Source: Labrus mixtus (taxonomy: Eukaryota; Chordata; Actinopteri; Labriformes; Labridae). From it: a DNA stretch of 64,000 bases. Location of the stretch: assembly GCF_963584025.1 (NCBI RefSeq), contig NC_083627.1, positions 5,167,493 through 5,231,492 of the forward strand. Direction: 5' to 3'. Shown piece after piece: positions 34,932-46,014 of this stretch. The notes under the pieces were generated by a model. It worked only from the letters and a program-made list of their open reading frames with translations, did no database searches and was not told where the DNA came from. The stretch's first letter is position 1, and every line of letters starts with the position of its first letter. A program made the position numbers and the translations under genes.

Positions 34932-36561
34932 CTGTAGATTTACAAAAGACAGAAAAAATAGCTATAGCTGTAAATTGTTTGTAATACTCAATGAGAAACA
35001 ACATTTTTAGCTGGCAGATCTCCCTATAATCCTTCACTCTGTGAGTGAACTGAGCACAGACACTAAATATGGCAGCGCCCAGTAAGACCTCAAAGTGAGT
35101 GAGACGCTCTTCTCTTAATCACCACTTGTCACTTAAGTCTTTATTTAATATCAAATCACATCATTAATTACAGTTGTGTATTTAGCTTTAATTTATTTTT
35201 GCTTGTGTAACATTGCAGCACTTACTACTTTCCCGGGTTTGTTTGTGTTAGCAATAAGTTACAGTTCACATCAAAGCATAAATTAACTTAAAGCAAACAC
35301 ACAGTCTTGACTTAGTTCAGTCATTTTTATTTAGTTTCTGGAACTGCAAAATATCATTGATTGTCTTATCCATACTTACCTCTGTTTGTTCTTTTGTTCA
35401 GTTTCCCATGTAGCTAAAAGGGGAAAGCCCAGCACTTCCTGGGTATTTATGAGATTGATGATGTCATCGGTGACATCACTGGGGCAGACCATTTTGAAGG
35501 GGTTTTATTTCTGAGAAATGTTTTCTTTCTAATAATTTATTTCATGTTTGAGTTACTGGTAGAATGTAATTTAATTACAGGTATGGATCAAAGAGCATGA
35601 CACAGATTCAGCAACGGAGGCTGCCAAGCTGGCTGATGTCTTTGTGGCTGCACAGAAAAAGGGTCAACCATGGAGCTACAATGCATGGAGGCAGACAAAG
35701 GACAGCCACAAACCAACCCAACAGTTCCAACAAGGGGAAGCATCCAGTGCGGGTAAGCCTCCCATGTGGGAGGGGCCAGCCAGCTAGCAGGCCAACAAAA
35801 CCCTCAAGCAAAAAGCTCATTTGTTATTTACGAGGACTTGAAGGCCATACTAAACCCATCTCAGATAAGATGACACAAATGTGCTTAAAAATTACTTTTA
35901 TATTAAAATGTAAAACATTGAAGTTAATGGAACCATTCTTAGGGCCTTGCTTGACTCTGGGAGTGATTAGACACTGGTACACAGGAAGTTTGTACCACCC
36001 AACATTGTCAGCAGCAGTGACACCATCCTTATCTGTTGTGTTCATGGAGATGAGAAGCCTTATCCAACAGCTGACATCTACATTAAGGTAAAAGGTCAAA
36101 CTTACCTTTTGAACATTGGGGTTGCTGATAATCTGCCATTTGATGCTGTTCTAGAAAGAGACCTACCAGTTTTTTTTGATTTGTTGGAGCCAGAACAAAG
36201 CAGACAGTGTAACGCTGTGGTAAACAGAATGCAGGCCGTGCAATCCAATGAGCTCATTTTCAATGAGGAGTTGGACACCACACCTGGGAAGTCTCGGGAA
36301 AACCCGCACACAGAGAAGGCACAAGAAATTCCAAAAGACAGTGATGACACCACCAACCAGCACTGAGCCAGAGTTACCACTAGGGTTTCAAGTTCCAGGT
36401 AATATAAGTGATATGCAGAAAACTGATCCTTCTTTGGTCTCTCTTTTCCAGAAGGAGCCGGAAGCTGAGTTGGACATCACAAGTGATGAGAATATCCTGC
36501 AAAATGGCATCCTCAAGAGTCAGCGTTGCACCTAGTGGTTCCCCAAGCAGCTAGAAACGCC

Positions 36562-37520
36562 ATACTTGCCTTGGGGCACTCAGTTCCCTGGGCTGGCCAC
36601 CTGGGCCCACAAAACCACAGCTCGCATTAAAAAACATTTCCACTGGCCTGGCCTGCGCAGACATGTTGCTCAGGTTTGTGAAAGTTGCCCTCAGTGCCAA
36701 ATAACATCTGCTAAAACACCCCCCAGAGCTCCACTTCAAACACTACTCATTATTGGCACCCCATTTGAGCGCCTTGAGATGGACATTTTTGGTCTTCTAG
36801 AGGGAAGCAAAGCAGGGAACCGTTATATGCTGGTTATAACAGACTTTGCTACCAAGTATCCAGAAGTCTTTCCACTAAAATATATCCATGCTTTCTGTTT
36901 GGTACAGTTCTTTTCAAGGGTGGGCTTCCCTTGTGAAATATTAACTGATCAGGGAACTAACTTTGTCTACTCTGCTGAAACAGGTATACCAGTTACTGGG
37001 TATCAGGAGCCTCAGGACTACACCATATGTTCCTCAAACGGATGAGCTAACAGAGCACTTTAACCAGACCCTGAAACAGATGCTCCGTAAGTTGGTAAAC
37101 AACACTGGTACAGACTGGGCTCAATGGCTGCCATACCTCCTTTTTTGCATACAGGGAAGTACCCCAATCCTCCACTGGTTTCTCTCCTTTTGTACTTTTG
37201 TATAGATATGAAGTTTGGGGGTCGTTGGCACTGTTGAGAGAGATCTGGGAGGGGGCAAGGGGAGGGTGGGATCTGTTAACGTTGCATCCTTTGTCATCCA
37301 GATGAGAGAGCGGCTGGAGAAAATGGGTGAGCTGGCCCATTCGCACGTGGCGGACACCCAGCAGCAACAGAAGTCCTGGTACGACAAGCCAGCCAGGCAG
37401 AGATTCTTCGACCCTGGACAGAAAGTGCTGGTGCTAACAAACTGTTGGCTAAATGGCAAGGGCCGTTCAAAATCCTAAAGAAACTTGGGCCAACCAGGTA
37501 TCGACACCTAGGCACTCACG
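36562..37520 (+). pseudogene. Integrase of the Gmr1-like element, broken
   Basis: Zinc-binding end (RRHVAQVCESCPQCQ), core with the three acidic residues still present, and GPY/F module. At least three frame changes and an internal rearranged stretch around 37150-37280 make it non-functional. Confidence 0.75.
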
Positions 37521-37899
37521 CTCCAGTAGGGTACTTCACATAAATCTCTTAAAAGAGTGGCTGCAGCGACCTGAAAGCAAAACAGAAGTGATGCTAATAA
37601 GAAGTGTGCTGGATGAAGAAGTGGATGAGCAATACTTACCTCTCTAGTGACCTGGTAGACCATGATCTCAGTAACCAATCAGACGGCCAACGGCTTCAGG
37701 TGAGATCTATCTGTAATTCAGATGTTTTCCAGGAGAATCCTGGGAGAACAAATATTGTTGAACATGACATTATTGTTAGAGAAGGTGCTTCTGTGAGAAG
37801 ATTAAGTTACAGGATCCCTGAGCGCCTGCTGGCGGGAGGGAGGTTAACCTGATGCCTTCCCTGGGGATCATCGAGGCTTCAAAGAGCTAGTGGTGTAAC

Positions 37900-38830
37900 C
37901 CAATGTTGCTTGTACCAAAGAAGGATGGAAGCATAAGGTTCTGCATTGATTTCAGGTACCTGAATTTAATTTCTCTCTTTGATTCCTATCCAACACCAAT
38001 AATGTATGAACTGCTTGAAAGGCATAATACTTGACCACAATAGATCTCTGCAAGGGTTATTGGCAGATTCCTCTCACCGATCGGTCACAGGAGCTGACAG
38101 CCTTCAGGACACCATGGGGCCCTTTCCATTTCACAGTAATACCATTTGAGTTTCACAGCGCTCCAGCAACTTTCCAGAGACTCATGGACCAGGTCATTTG
38201 TTATTTCTCTGGTTTTGCTGCAGCATATCTAGATGACATTGTCATTTACAGTAACACGTGGGAGGAACACCTGCAAGCTGTCTTGGATCGCCTTCATTCT
38301 GCCGGGCTGACTGTCATCCTATTGAAGTACCTAGGCCACGTCATCTTCAATGGGGTTGTACGCCCTCAGGTCAACAAAATCCAGGCCATAGAGTCCTGTC
38401 CCCTGCCACAAAGAAGGAAGCAACTCCGATCTTTTTTGGGCTATCAGGCTTCTATCACCACTTCATACCCAATCTCTCCAACAGGGCAGCTCTTCTCACA
38501 GACTTGACTAGATCCCGGAGTCCCAATCAGATCCAGTGGACCAGTGGCAGCTTTCAGTGATATCCAGCAATCACTAAGTAAGCAACCTCTGCTGTACAGC
38601 CCAAACTTTGACGAACATTTTCTTCAGCAAACTGATTCTTCTGACAGGGCTTTGGGAGCTATGTTACTCCAGGGACTTCAGGATGATCGGCATCCAGTCG
38701 CCTACATCAGCCGGAAACGGTTCCCCAGAGAGGTTCAATATTTGACGGTGGAGAAGGAGGCACTGGCTATCAAGTGGGCCCTTGATTCCTTCCGGTACTA
38801 CCTTCTTGTGGTAGAGGAGAAGACGTACCA
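37900..38830 (+). pseudogene. Reverse transcriptase/RNase H of the Gmr1-like element, broken
   Basis: Finger motif LVPKKDGSIRFCIDFR, TAFRTPWGPFHF, SAPATFQRLMDQ, catalytic YLDD, then RSFLG and RNase H motifs. Spread over three frames with stops (for example before LTTIDLCKGYW). Confidence 0.8.
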
Positions 38831-39043
38831 CTATCTCCTCACACAGAAATACAAGGGAAAATACGTACACCCATTTTTCTACTGTACGTACGTTTGATAA
38901 GTGAGGGCAAATATGTGTTATGTTTTTGTCAACAGGGATATACAATCTGTTTCTACTCATGTAAAGGATGGGTTTTTCCACAATTCAAACTTTTCCTTAT
39001 TGTTGAGCAAATGAAACATTATTTTTTATTTTTGTCATCACAG

Positions 39044-39254
39044 CCATAGAAAAAATGGATGTAGGATCTTTGAAAGAGGTTAGTCGAGACCCTCTTCTGT
39101 TAGGGTTATTTTCTGATAAGCAGAACTTTAATCCCACCTCTCTACACACTCAGCTCCAGTCTCAAATCAAGATAGACTTCTGCTCGACCAATGATTGCCA
39201 CATCAAGGGCTGCAGTACGGTGGTGATGTTCAGTCTGGGCCATGAAAACACTTG
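39044..39254 (+). other. Exon-like segment, unidentified
   Basis: 211 nt with a good acceptor (...gtcatcacag), an open frame (MDVGSLKEVSRDPLLLGLFS ... VMFSLGHENTW) and a consensus donor gtgagt. Its exit phase does not join the KNTC1-like exon downstream in frame. No family recognised. Confidence 0.35.
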
Positions 39255-39298
39255 GTGAGTTATTGTTTTATTACGGCGCTTGAAAAAATAATTTTCAC

Positions 39299-39420
39299 TG
39301 GTGTATCCATGAATTAAACTGTATTGGAAGATATCCTTGCTGCCTTGTCCATCTTATACGTTTATCACTGATGTTTTTCCGACTGCATTTTACACTTGCT
39401 TTGGCTGTAATTATATTTAC
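39299..39420 (+). repeat. Direct repeat A, copy 1
   Basis: GGTGTATCCATGAATTAAAC ... CACTGATGTTTTTCCGAC ... TTTGGCTGTAAT. Repeated at 40220-40333. Confidence 0.75.
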
Positions 39421-39825
39421 TGTCAGATATTCCTTCTGGACACCTTTGTGGATAAAGAGGGAAAGAGTCACATCCTGTTTAGGAGCGGGTCATGGTCAGC
39501 TACAGACACAGAAACAGACTGTTCTGAGCAGATAAGCTAATATCCGCAGCTATTGTCGGCTGGCTGATTTATCGGTCGAGCTCTGGATGATAGTGCAGCC
39601 TTTACATGCAACTGACATATAACGACATAGTCTAGTCCGAACCAATCACAGTTAAATGTACACATGCTGAATGAAAGCATTGCTTGTCTGCATAAATAAC
39701 ATTTTATTCTGACTATAGCGATGTGATTGTTGCAAATCCTTTCATTGGGATAACGATGTAACTGCACTTACTTGCACAGCCCTGTAGCCCACCCTGACCT
39801 TTGTTTTAATTTTGTTCTTTTTAAG

Positions 39826-40422
39826 GAGGATAATTATGATTCCAAAGAGGTGGAGAATCTCAAGTCCCTGGTGTCTCACCTCCGTCAGCTCCTGGACCTG
39901 CACAAGAAATACGACTGCAGACTTTCCCTTTCAGTCTGAGAAGGTGTGTCTTTCATGAAAAACCTATTTTACGATATACAAGTGTACGACGGAGGATTAG
40001 GGCCACGCAAAAAAAGAAAAATCTAAAATGAGATTAAACTTGTAAATTTACGGGAATAAAGCTGTAAATTTGAGATTTAAAGAGGCCCAAATCCTCTGTC
40101 GTGCAAGTGTACAAGATTCAAACAAATCTGAAAATTCACAGCAAGAAAACAGGGGGTGATATATTGATACAAACATATTTAGTACCACGTTTTATTTTAA
40201 GTGAGAGATAATGCTTTGTGGTGGTGTATCATGAATTAAACTGTATTGGAATATATCTTTGCTGTCTCGTCCGTCTTATGTTAATCACTGATGTTTTTCC
40301 GACGGCATTTTAAGATGGTTTTGGCTGTAATATTCTAATTGAATTGACAGGAAAGTGTACGGAGTTTGGCAGTAGAAAGCAGTATCCTGCCTTGTGACAA
40401 GCTTCTTCTACAGTATATCAAG
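39826..40422 (+). pseudogene. KNTC1-like (ROD kinetochore protein) exon fragment
   Basis: Two exon-like blocks. The first (39826-39944) reads SKEVENLKSLVSHLRQLLDL and HKKYDCRLSLS, aligning with human KNTC1 around TEEVCQLRTLVNNLREL and HRKYNCKLALSDFEKE. It then hits TGA where KNTC1 has DFEK, consistent with a 2-nt deletion before GAGAAG. The second (40351-40422, between ...attgacag and gtaaga) reads LPCDKLLLQYIK, resembling EEELLLLYIE. The intervening human exon sequence is missing. KNTC1 is a very large protein, so this is a stranded genomic fragment. Intron-exon structure argues against retroposition. Alignment made from memory. Confidence 0.6.
40220..40333 (+). repeat. Direct repeat A, copy 2
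   Basis: Same block with scattered substitutions, about 920 bp downstream of copy 1. Confidence 0.75.
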
Positions 40423-41465
40423 GTAAGACAACACCACTGCTGGAACATTAACCCTTGTGCCCTCCTCAATTTTATTCATATTTTTCTGCTGTGAAGTTAC
40501 AACAACTTCCAACTTGCTCAAAACTACCAAACATTCAATTATTTTCAGGATTGTAACCCTTTAAATGCTAGCTTATTAGTTAAATAGTGATTAGAGTCTT
40601 GTACAAGACTAGCAACAGAGTTGATTTGCTTTGTGGCCAAAATGTACATACAAAACCTGCAAAAAAATCATACATTTTTTCTTTTGTCTAATTTGCTATT
40701 TTTTCTTATTTCATTTCTGCTCTTTTTATGGCTTTTGACGGTAGAGAAGAGGGAAAGAGGCCCGGTCTCAGGGGTGTGTGAGAGACAGGGAAGCTTCGGG
40801 AGAAATAAGTAACTTAAGGTTATAGCAATGATTATAATATTCTTCCACAACATCATCATTATTATCACTACCAGAAGACCATCCATCGACAAGAGCATCC
40901 ACCATAGAACTGTGAGCAGCTAACTGGATAGTGAGCCCAACCTTCGAGACCTCAAGTGGGATTAAGAAGGCTGTTTCTTCTAAGGAAGAACTTCCTTCGC
41001 TACTTCATAGAGCACAGATTAAACAGAAACACACACACCTGGATTGAGCCCCTTCATGTGCACACTTTATTAATTTTACTAAGTTGTTAATTGCATTAGT
41101 AAATTATATTGTAATCTTGACCTGCAATATTTGTGTTCCTTACATAGTTTGAAAATGTATTCCTGTGTGCATCTCTTGACTGGTATTCAGACCTTTGGCT
41201 CAAGGTGTCCTAGTCTTCTGATGTTTGTCCACCTTCAACACTTTATTTACAGTAACATGGGTTAAAAACAACTATGCTTTTTCCCTGAATTTGGTCAGAT
41301 ATGTTGGTAGCTATGACACACCAAATGTTTTCATAATGTTGTTTACAGTTAAACATAATACTTGTATTTGTAGTAGCATTTTTATTCAAAAACTGTTTGA
41401 GTGGAAGTTCAACAGACTTCCTTTTTGTTTCTGCGTTTACTTGAAAGTTGCACCCTGTTCCCACT
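40423..41465. other. Intergenic, no gene recognised
   Basis: AT-rich. 40449 onward (TTAACCCTTGTGCCCTC) resembles the start of a common fish TTAA repeat. Nothing coding supported. Confidence 0.4.
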
Positions 41466-41469
41466 GAGC

Positions 41470-41893
41470 TGTTAATAAGTGCATAATAAAGTATTTATTA
41501 ACCTTCATAAGGCATTAATATGAACCTAATAAAGTCTTATTAATGTCAATAAAAATCTTATGAACGTTGATAAGTGGTCTATAAACAAGTTTCTTTGTGT
41601 TAATTAATATCTTACAAGCCAATTATAAATGAATTTATAGTTTAATTAACACTCATGAAGTCTTATTAATGTTAATAAACATCTTATTAATGTTTATGAA
41701 GGTATATAAAGAGTCAGTACATTTCTAATAAGAGCCTATAAGTGTCTTATAAGACATAATAAATGTGTTAATTATGCCTATATTAACACTTATATAGTCT
41801 TATTTGTGTTAATAAGAATCGAATAAGGTCTTATAAGTGACTTATTACCTGTTATTAATGCTTATTACAAGCACCTTAATATAAAGTGTTACC
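41470..41893. repeat. AT-rich degenerate repeat ending AAAGTGTTACC
   Basis: Built from drifting copies of TTAATAA/CTTATAAG/AATAAGTCTTATTAA words over about 420 bp, finishing TATAAAGTGTTACC. The reverse, GGTAACACTTTATA, is a recurrent terminus of dispersed fish repeats. Confidence 0.65.
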
Positions 41894-42445
41894 AAAAGTC
41901 ATTTTAGTTAGTTATTCTAGAATACTAAGTCATTCTAATGATTCATTCTAGAACACAGAGGTTCAAGTTAGTCGACTAATTCTCGAACATTTTAAAACAT
42001 GGCTCTTCTTTCTGGAACATTACACCTCATGTTAGTGGGAGTACACTGAGGCTCATTGTAGAAAAAGTTCCTTTGCAGCACAGCGTTGTAGCACCAGAGG
42101 TCTCTCTTGCACAACACTGCAGCCTCGCTTTTTTATAATCAAATCATGCTTAAGGTCTCCTCTGAGTGTGAGGAAGGCATCCTTTGTCGGTTGAAATAAA
42201 AAAAAAAAAACCCACAGAACCTGAAGGATGAGAACTAATGAATGTGGCTGTCATTGAATATATGCAGGTGCATTCTAGTCTATGGATATTTCCATTTCAA
42301 AAGTGAACATGAGGCTGTGACAATCAAAGAGAACCCCTATGAAGAGGTGCTACAAGGCATCACAATATTCTATACTGCACTGTATATAGAACACAATATA
42401 CAGAACATTGCTTTTGTTGGTTTATTCTTTACATCAAAGTAAAGG

Positions 42446-42459
42446 GGGGGGGGGGGGGA
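42446..42459 (+). repeat. Poly-G tract
   Basis: Run of about 14 G within AAAGGGG...ATCTC. Confidence 0.85.
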
Positions 42460-42832
42460 TCTCTCCTTTGAGTCATACGAATATTGCACCGCCAAGCCAA
42501 TTATGGCAGGAACACTGCATGCAGGAGTGATTGAGCTCTTAGATAATTGTGCTTTTAAGGGCAGCTGTCCTTGAAAAGTTACACATCAGCATTATTTCTA
42601 ACGGTGGGAAACATTGTTTTTTCTGTCTTCTGCGTATCATCCTCATTAAGGGTTGAGAAAAGGACAAAATGTACCGCTCGTTGTAGTTGAGCCCTTGTTT
42701 TTTCAGCCTGTATAGATATTAGGATTATATTATTAGAGATGTGATTGGTCTCCAGAGCATATTTCAGAGCATGTGAGTCTTTTAAATCAATAAATCGAGG
42801 GTTGAGTTAGAGGCTAATGCTGTTCGTACTTC

Positions 42833-43735
42833 CAGTGCTGATTCCAGAGTCTGTTGGGGCCCGAGGCAAAAATTCACAGGGGGCCCATCTAACCAGCATT
42901 TACCCCCATTATGTTGCAAATGATCTGACACCAACCGCTTATTTTTTTCTTGTTAAAGCAAACAGTATTATTCATTCAACATAAAGACATTAAAAAACAA
43001 TGAAACCATTAATTTTCCTTTACTGTGACTGTCAGTGTAAAATGTAGATTTTTACACAGCTATAAGGCCCTGTGTCCACCTAGCCTTTCTTTCTGAGCGC
43101 CAGCGTCTTCTTTCAATTGTTTAAAATGAGGAGAGAGCGTTCTCAGCAGCAGCCGGCATCTTTTTCCCGAGCGCTACGCCTTTTTTGTGCAGCCTTTCTG
43201 AGCGCTTGAGTTAAAAATCTTTAAATTTTTCAGAAAGGCGCTGTTGACGTCACCGGCGCACATTTACAAAAGTATGATATTCTCTGTATTTTTGGCGCCT
43301 ACGGATCGCGTCTTGTACCCGCATCCTCCTCGCTCCGTGTCTGATCGGGAACTAAACGATCTGAAACATCAAACACACTGTAAAAATGAACGGAGCCGTG
43401 TCGGTCATGCAGCGGCCCTTGTCAACAGACTGTTGTCATAGAGACAGGACGGACGTGCAGCGCTTTTTTTTCTCAGCGCACAAACGCTTCATACAAACAC
43501 TTCCAAGCAAACGGCCGGCACTTTTCTGCCTGGAAAAAAAACTAGGTGGACACGGGGCGTTATACAGCACGACAAGAGCGAGGGGCCGTCAGATGGCGCC
43601 ACCTTAGGGAGGTTTCTGTCATTGCAAACTTTGCGCATTTTGAGCCACTGCTAGGGTTAAACGTTTCACAGACCTTTAGGGGGCCCCCCTACTGGCCTGG
43701 GGCCCCAAGCAGTTGCCTTCCTTGCCTGTTGCATA
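42833..43735. repeat. Dispersed repeat with GGGGCCC ends, interrupted
   Basis: Left GTTGGGGCCCGAGGCAA and right TGGGGCCCCAAGCAGTTGCC, both G/C-box ends of a common fish repeat. A second element (43063-43562) sits inside it. Confidence 0.45.
43063..43562. mobile_element. MITE with GTGTCCACCTAG inverted ends
   Basis: Left TAAGGCCCTGTGTCCACCTAG-type end and right, reversed, TAACGCCCCGTGTCCACCTAG-type end. Flanking bases share TA (possibly TATA). Interior rich in GAGCGC/GCGCTC words. No transposase ORF. Confidence 0.65.
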
Positions 43736-45827
43736 ATTCTTTTAGTTTGACTCACCTCTTTTCAGTTTTTCTGCTTCTCAGTCATTTTGAAGCTAGTCGT
43801 CATGCCATGAGGTCGGACTTGATTGTAGTGGTAACAAATCTCATGTGGTCGTAGTTAGAAGGTGTAATACTTTCACACAGGTCTTAGATCGGACAGATTT
43901 GGGAAAATCTCTTAAAATAATGGGATCAGACAACAACGTGCAATATTTCTTTGTCTTTAGTGTAGATTCATTGTTACCTAGCGACTGCAGAGACCATGAA
44001 GGAGATATAATTTTAAGTTTGAATGTTTTTTGTATAATAAATAAAAGGGTTTGACATTTTCACATATATTGGCATTCTTGTTAAAAGATAGCTGACAGGA
44101 AAATCTTGATTCCAGTCAGTCATATATAGTCATAAAAAGGAGTCTGCTAGCTTATTGTAGGCTAGCATAAAGACTGGAAACAAGGGGAAACAACCTTTTC
44201 TTCATTCAATTAGACATCATATGTTTATAATTGAGCTTTTAAAGTGTTGGTCAGCCATATTTTGGACAAAGTGTTTTAAGGCTTTATGCTAAGTAAAACT
44301 GTCTACTGCTAAGCCAGGTATCATGGCTTCAGCATGGTTTGCATCCTCCCGGGGGCCGTCCCGCTTTCAAGCTCTCTCAAAGAGTCCAGAGACAGATATT
44401 TATAAAACACTATTAAGTCCCTTTTTAACCAATTATTAAAACCAAAACATCACACCATGCTGGCAACACTGATTTGTAATTGTCTATTTACATCGTTGCC
44501 AAGGCTGTTGCTCTTTTAACCAATAGGAAAACATCACTAATGCACCACCACCAAAGGTCAAAATGTATTTGTCTGTCAACTGCACGAGGTGAATAAGCAT
44601 AATTTTCGTAAATGTCAAACTATTTGAAGCTAAATGAAAGTGTTGGTTTGTAAATGTGTATCATCCTGAAGATATCTGAAAATAGATCGAACAAATGGAC
44701 CAGTCAAGTCTGATTTTTTTTTAAAGCATTTAATAACTGGGATACAACATATTATGTTTACATCCAGTTAGAGGTGAACATGTAAAACAGAGGAAACATT
44801 AAGAGGAAACAAAACACTCAGTTTCTAAGTATGGGTTCATTTTCATGTAGCACCACCAAATGTCAGCAACCTCAGACAAAAAACATCTGTACAGGGCAAC
44901 TCTTGTGTTAGATTGACCACAAAAACAGCATGTACAAATGAGAAAGGCAGTGTAGTTTATCATGAACAACACACAACGTGTCAGAACAATAGGAACACCT
45001 CTTATACCGTCCTTCAGTACCAAAACTCCTCCAACCATCTCTGTGCCTCCTCCTTAAACCTTTGAGCCACTTACTGTCCGACCATCAGAAACAGTGAACA
45101 TCTGTCTGTCATCTTGTAATAAAACACAAAACACATTCAAATGTTGAACTTCTTTTAAGATGAGAACACATTACTTACAGTGAATTAGATTCATGCTGAA
45201 GCTACGATACAGAAAAGAGAGCAAACGGGTCATTTTAAGTTGGTTTTTTTTAGTCGTTTTAAAGGTCTCAGTGCATTTGAAAAAGGGCATTTCTTCTATT
45301 TGGACATGGCATTAAACTTCATGTACATGTTTATTAATTACACTGCTACTTAATGAAACAAAACTCGTACATTACCACAAAATTAGACTCATTATTTATC
45401 ATGTATCATAAACTATAGGCTTCCAATTTTGAACGCATTTCCTTGCAACAGACGCACAGCGACAAACAAGAGCTCCCTGTAGTGTGTTTCCTGTTCTTTG
45501 CGGGAGCAGTGAGCTGTATTAAAGCAGCGAGATACACAAAACATCACTCATGTACAAAATGCGGACGACAGGAGACAAATAGAAAGAACAAACATCTGCC
45601 ACAGACGAACCTCAGACAGCAGACACGAGCACCGTCAGACTAAGTTACCCAAATGTGTGACGTATTTAACCAAACGTATGACCACATGTCTTCTAAACAG
45701 CGACATATGGACTGAGACAAGATACGCTGAGAAGTAGGATTAAAAAAAAAACTTGCAAAGTGACCATCTACGACTTTTGACAATGGATTTCAGGGGTGTT
45801 GTTACTAAACTTGAGGGGAGGCTTGTG
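43736..45827. other. Region downstream of mbp
   Basis: No separate gene recognised. Part is likely the mbp 3'UTR on the minus strand; several TTTATT words (for example near 45329 and 45393) could serve as its polyadenylation signal. 44140-44190 carries the GCTAGC...AAGACTGGAAACA fish repeat block. Confidence 0.4.
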
Positions 45828-45879
45828 TTAGTTTGTTAACATTTCTTGAGGTTGTGAGTCCACCACTTGCAGATCTGTT

Positions 45880-45909
45880 CCTCCTCCTCCTCCTCCTCCT
45901 CCTCCTCCT
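45880..45909 (+). repeat. (TCC)n microsatellite in mbp 3' exon
   Basis: About ten TCC/CCT triplets; polyglycine in the alternative mbp frame, 3'UTR in the main one. Confidence 0.85.
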
Positions 45910-45963
45910 TCTTCCTCTTGTCCCATCGGTGTTGGATCTGTGGTTTGGTCCTCGGCGGAGAGC

Positions 45964-46014
45964 TCAGAAGATGGTGCTCCAGCGTTTGGGGGGTGGGCGG
46001 GACTTGGTGTCTCC
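45964..46014 (-). CDS. mbp: mbp terminal exon, main frame
   Basis: GDTKSRPPPKRWSTIF then TGA at 45966-45964. A second frame stays open to 45828 through a (GGA)n tract. Confidence 0.92.
   Translation of the reverse strand, partial: GDTKSRPPPKRWSTIF

Larger units (their letters stand above)
35581..38880 (+). mobile_element. Decayed Ty3/gypsy-type element with integrase before RT (Gmr1-like)
   Basis: Domains in order on the plus strand: a Gag remnant (35581-35850; VWIKEHDTDSATEAAKLADV resembles the SCAN-type C-terminal Gag helix, followed by a degraded CCHC knuckle CYLRGLEGH); an aspartic protease (about 35925-36170; LLDSGSD followed by TAG at 35968-35970); integrase (about 36560-37520) with CPQCQ of the zinc finger and DDE residues in MDIFG, TDQGTNF and EHFNQ, then a GPY/F-type end (WQGPFKILKKL); then RT (about 37900-38500; RFCIDF, DLCKGYWQIPL, YLDD) and RNase H (about 38600-38830; QTDSSDRALGAM, VEKEALAIKWALDSF). 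Many stops and frameshifts; no LTRs or primer site found; truncated inside RNase H. Confidence 0.82.

Noticed and set aside
35581..38880. Exogenous or endogenous retrovirus with envelope
   Set aside because: No envelope-like ORF or LTRs; integrase-before-RT order fits a Gmr1-like retrotransposon.
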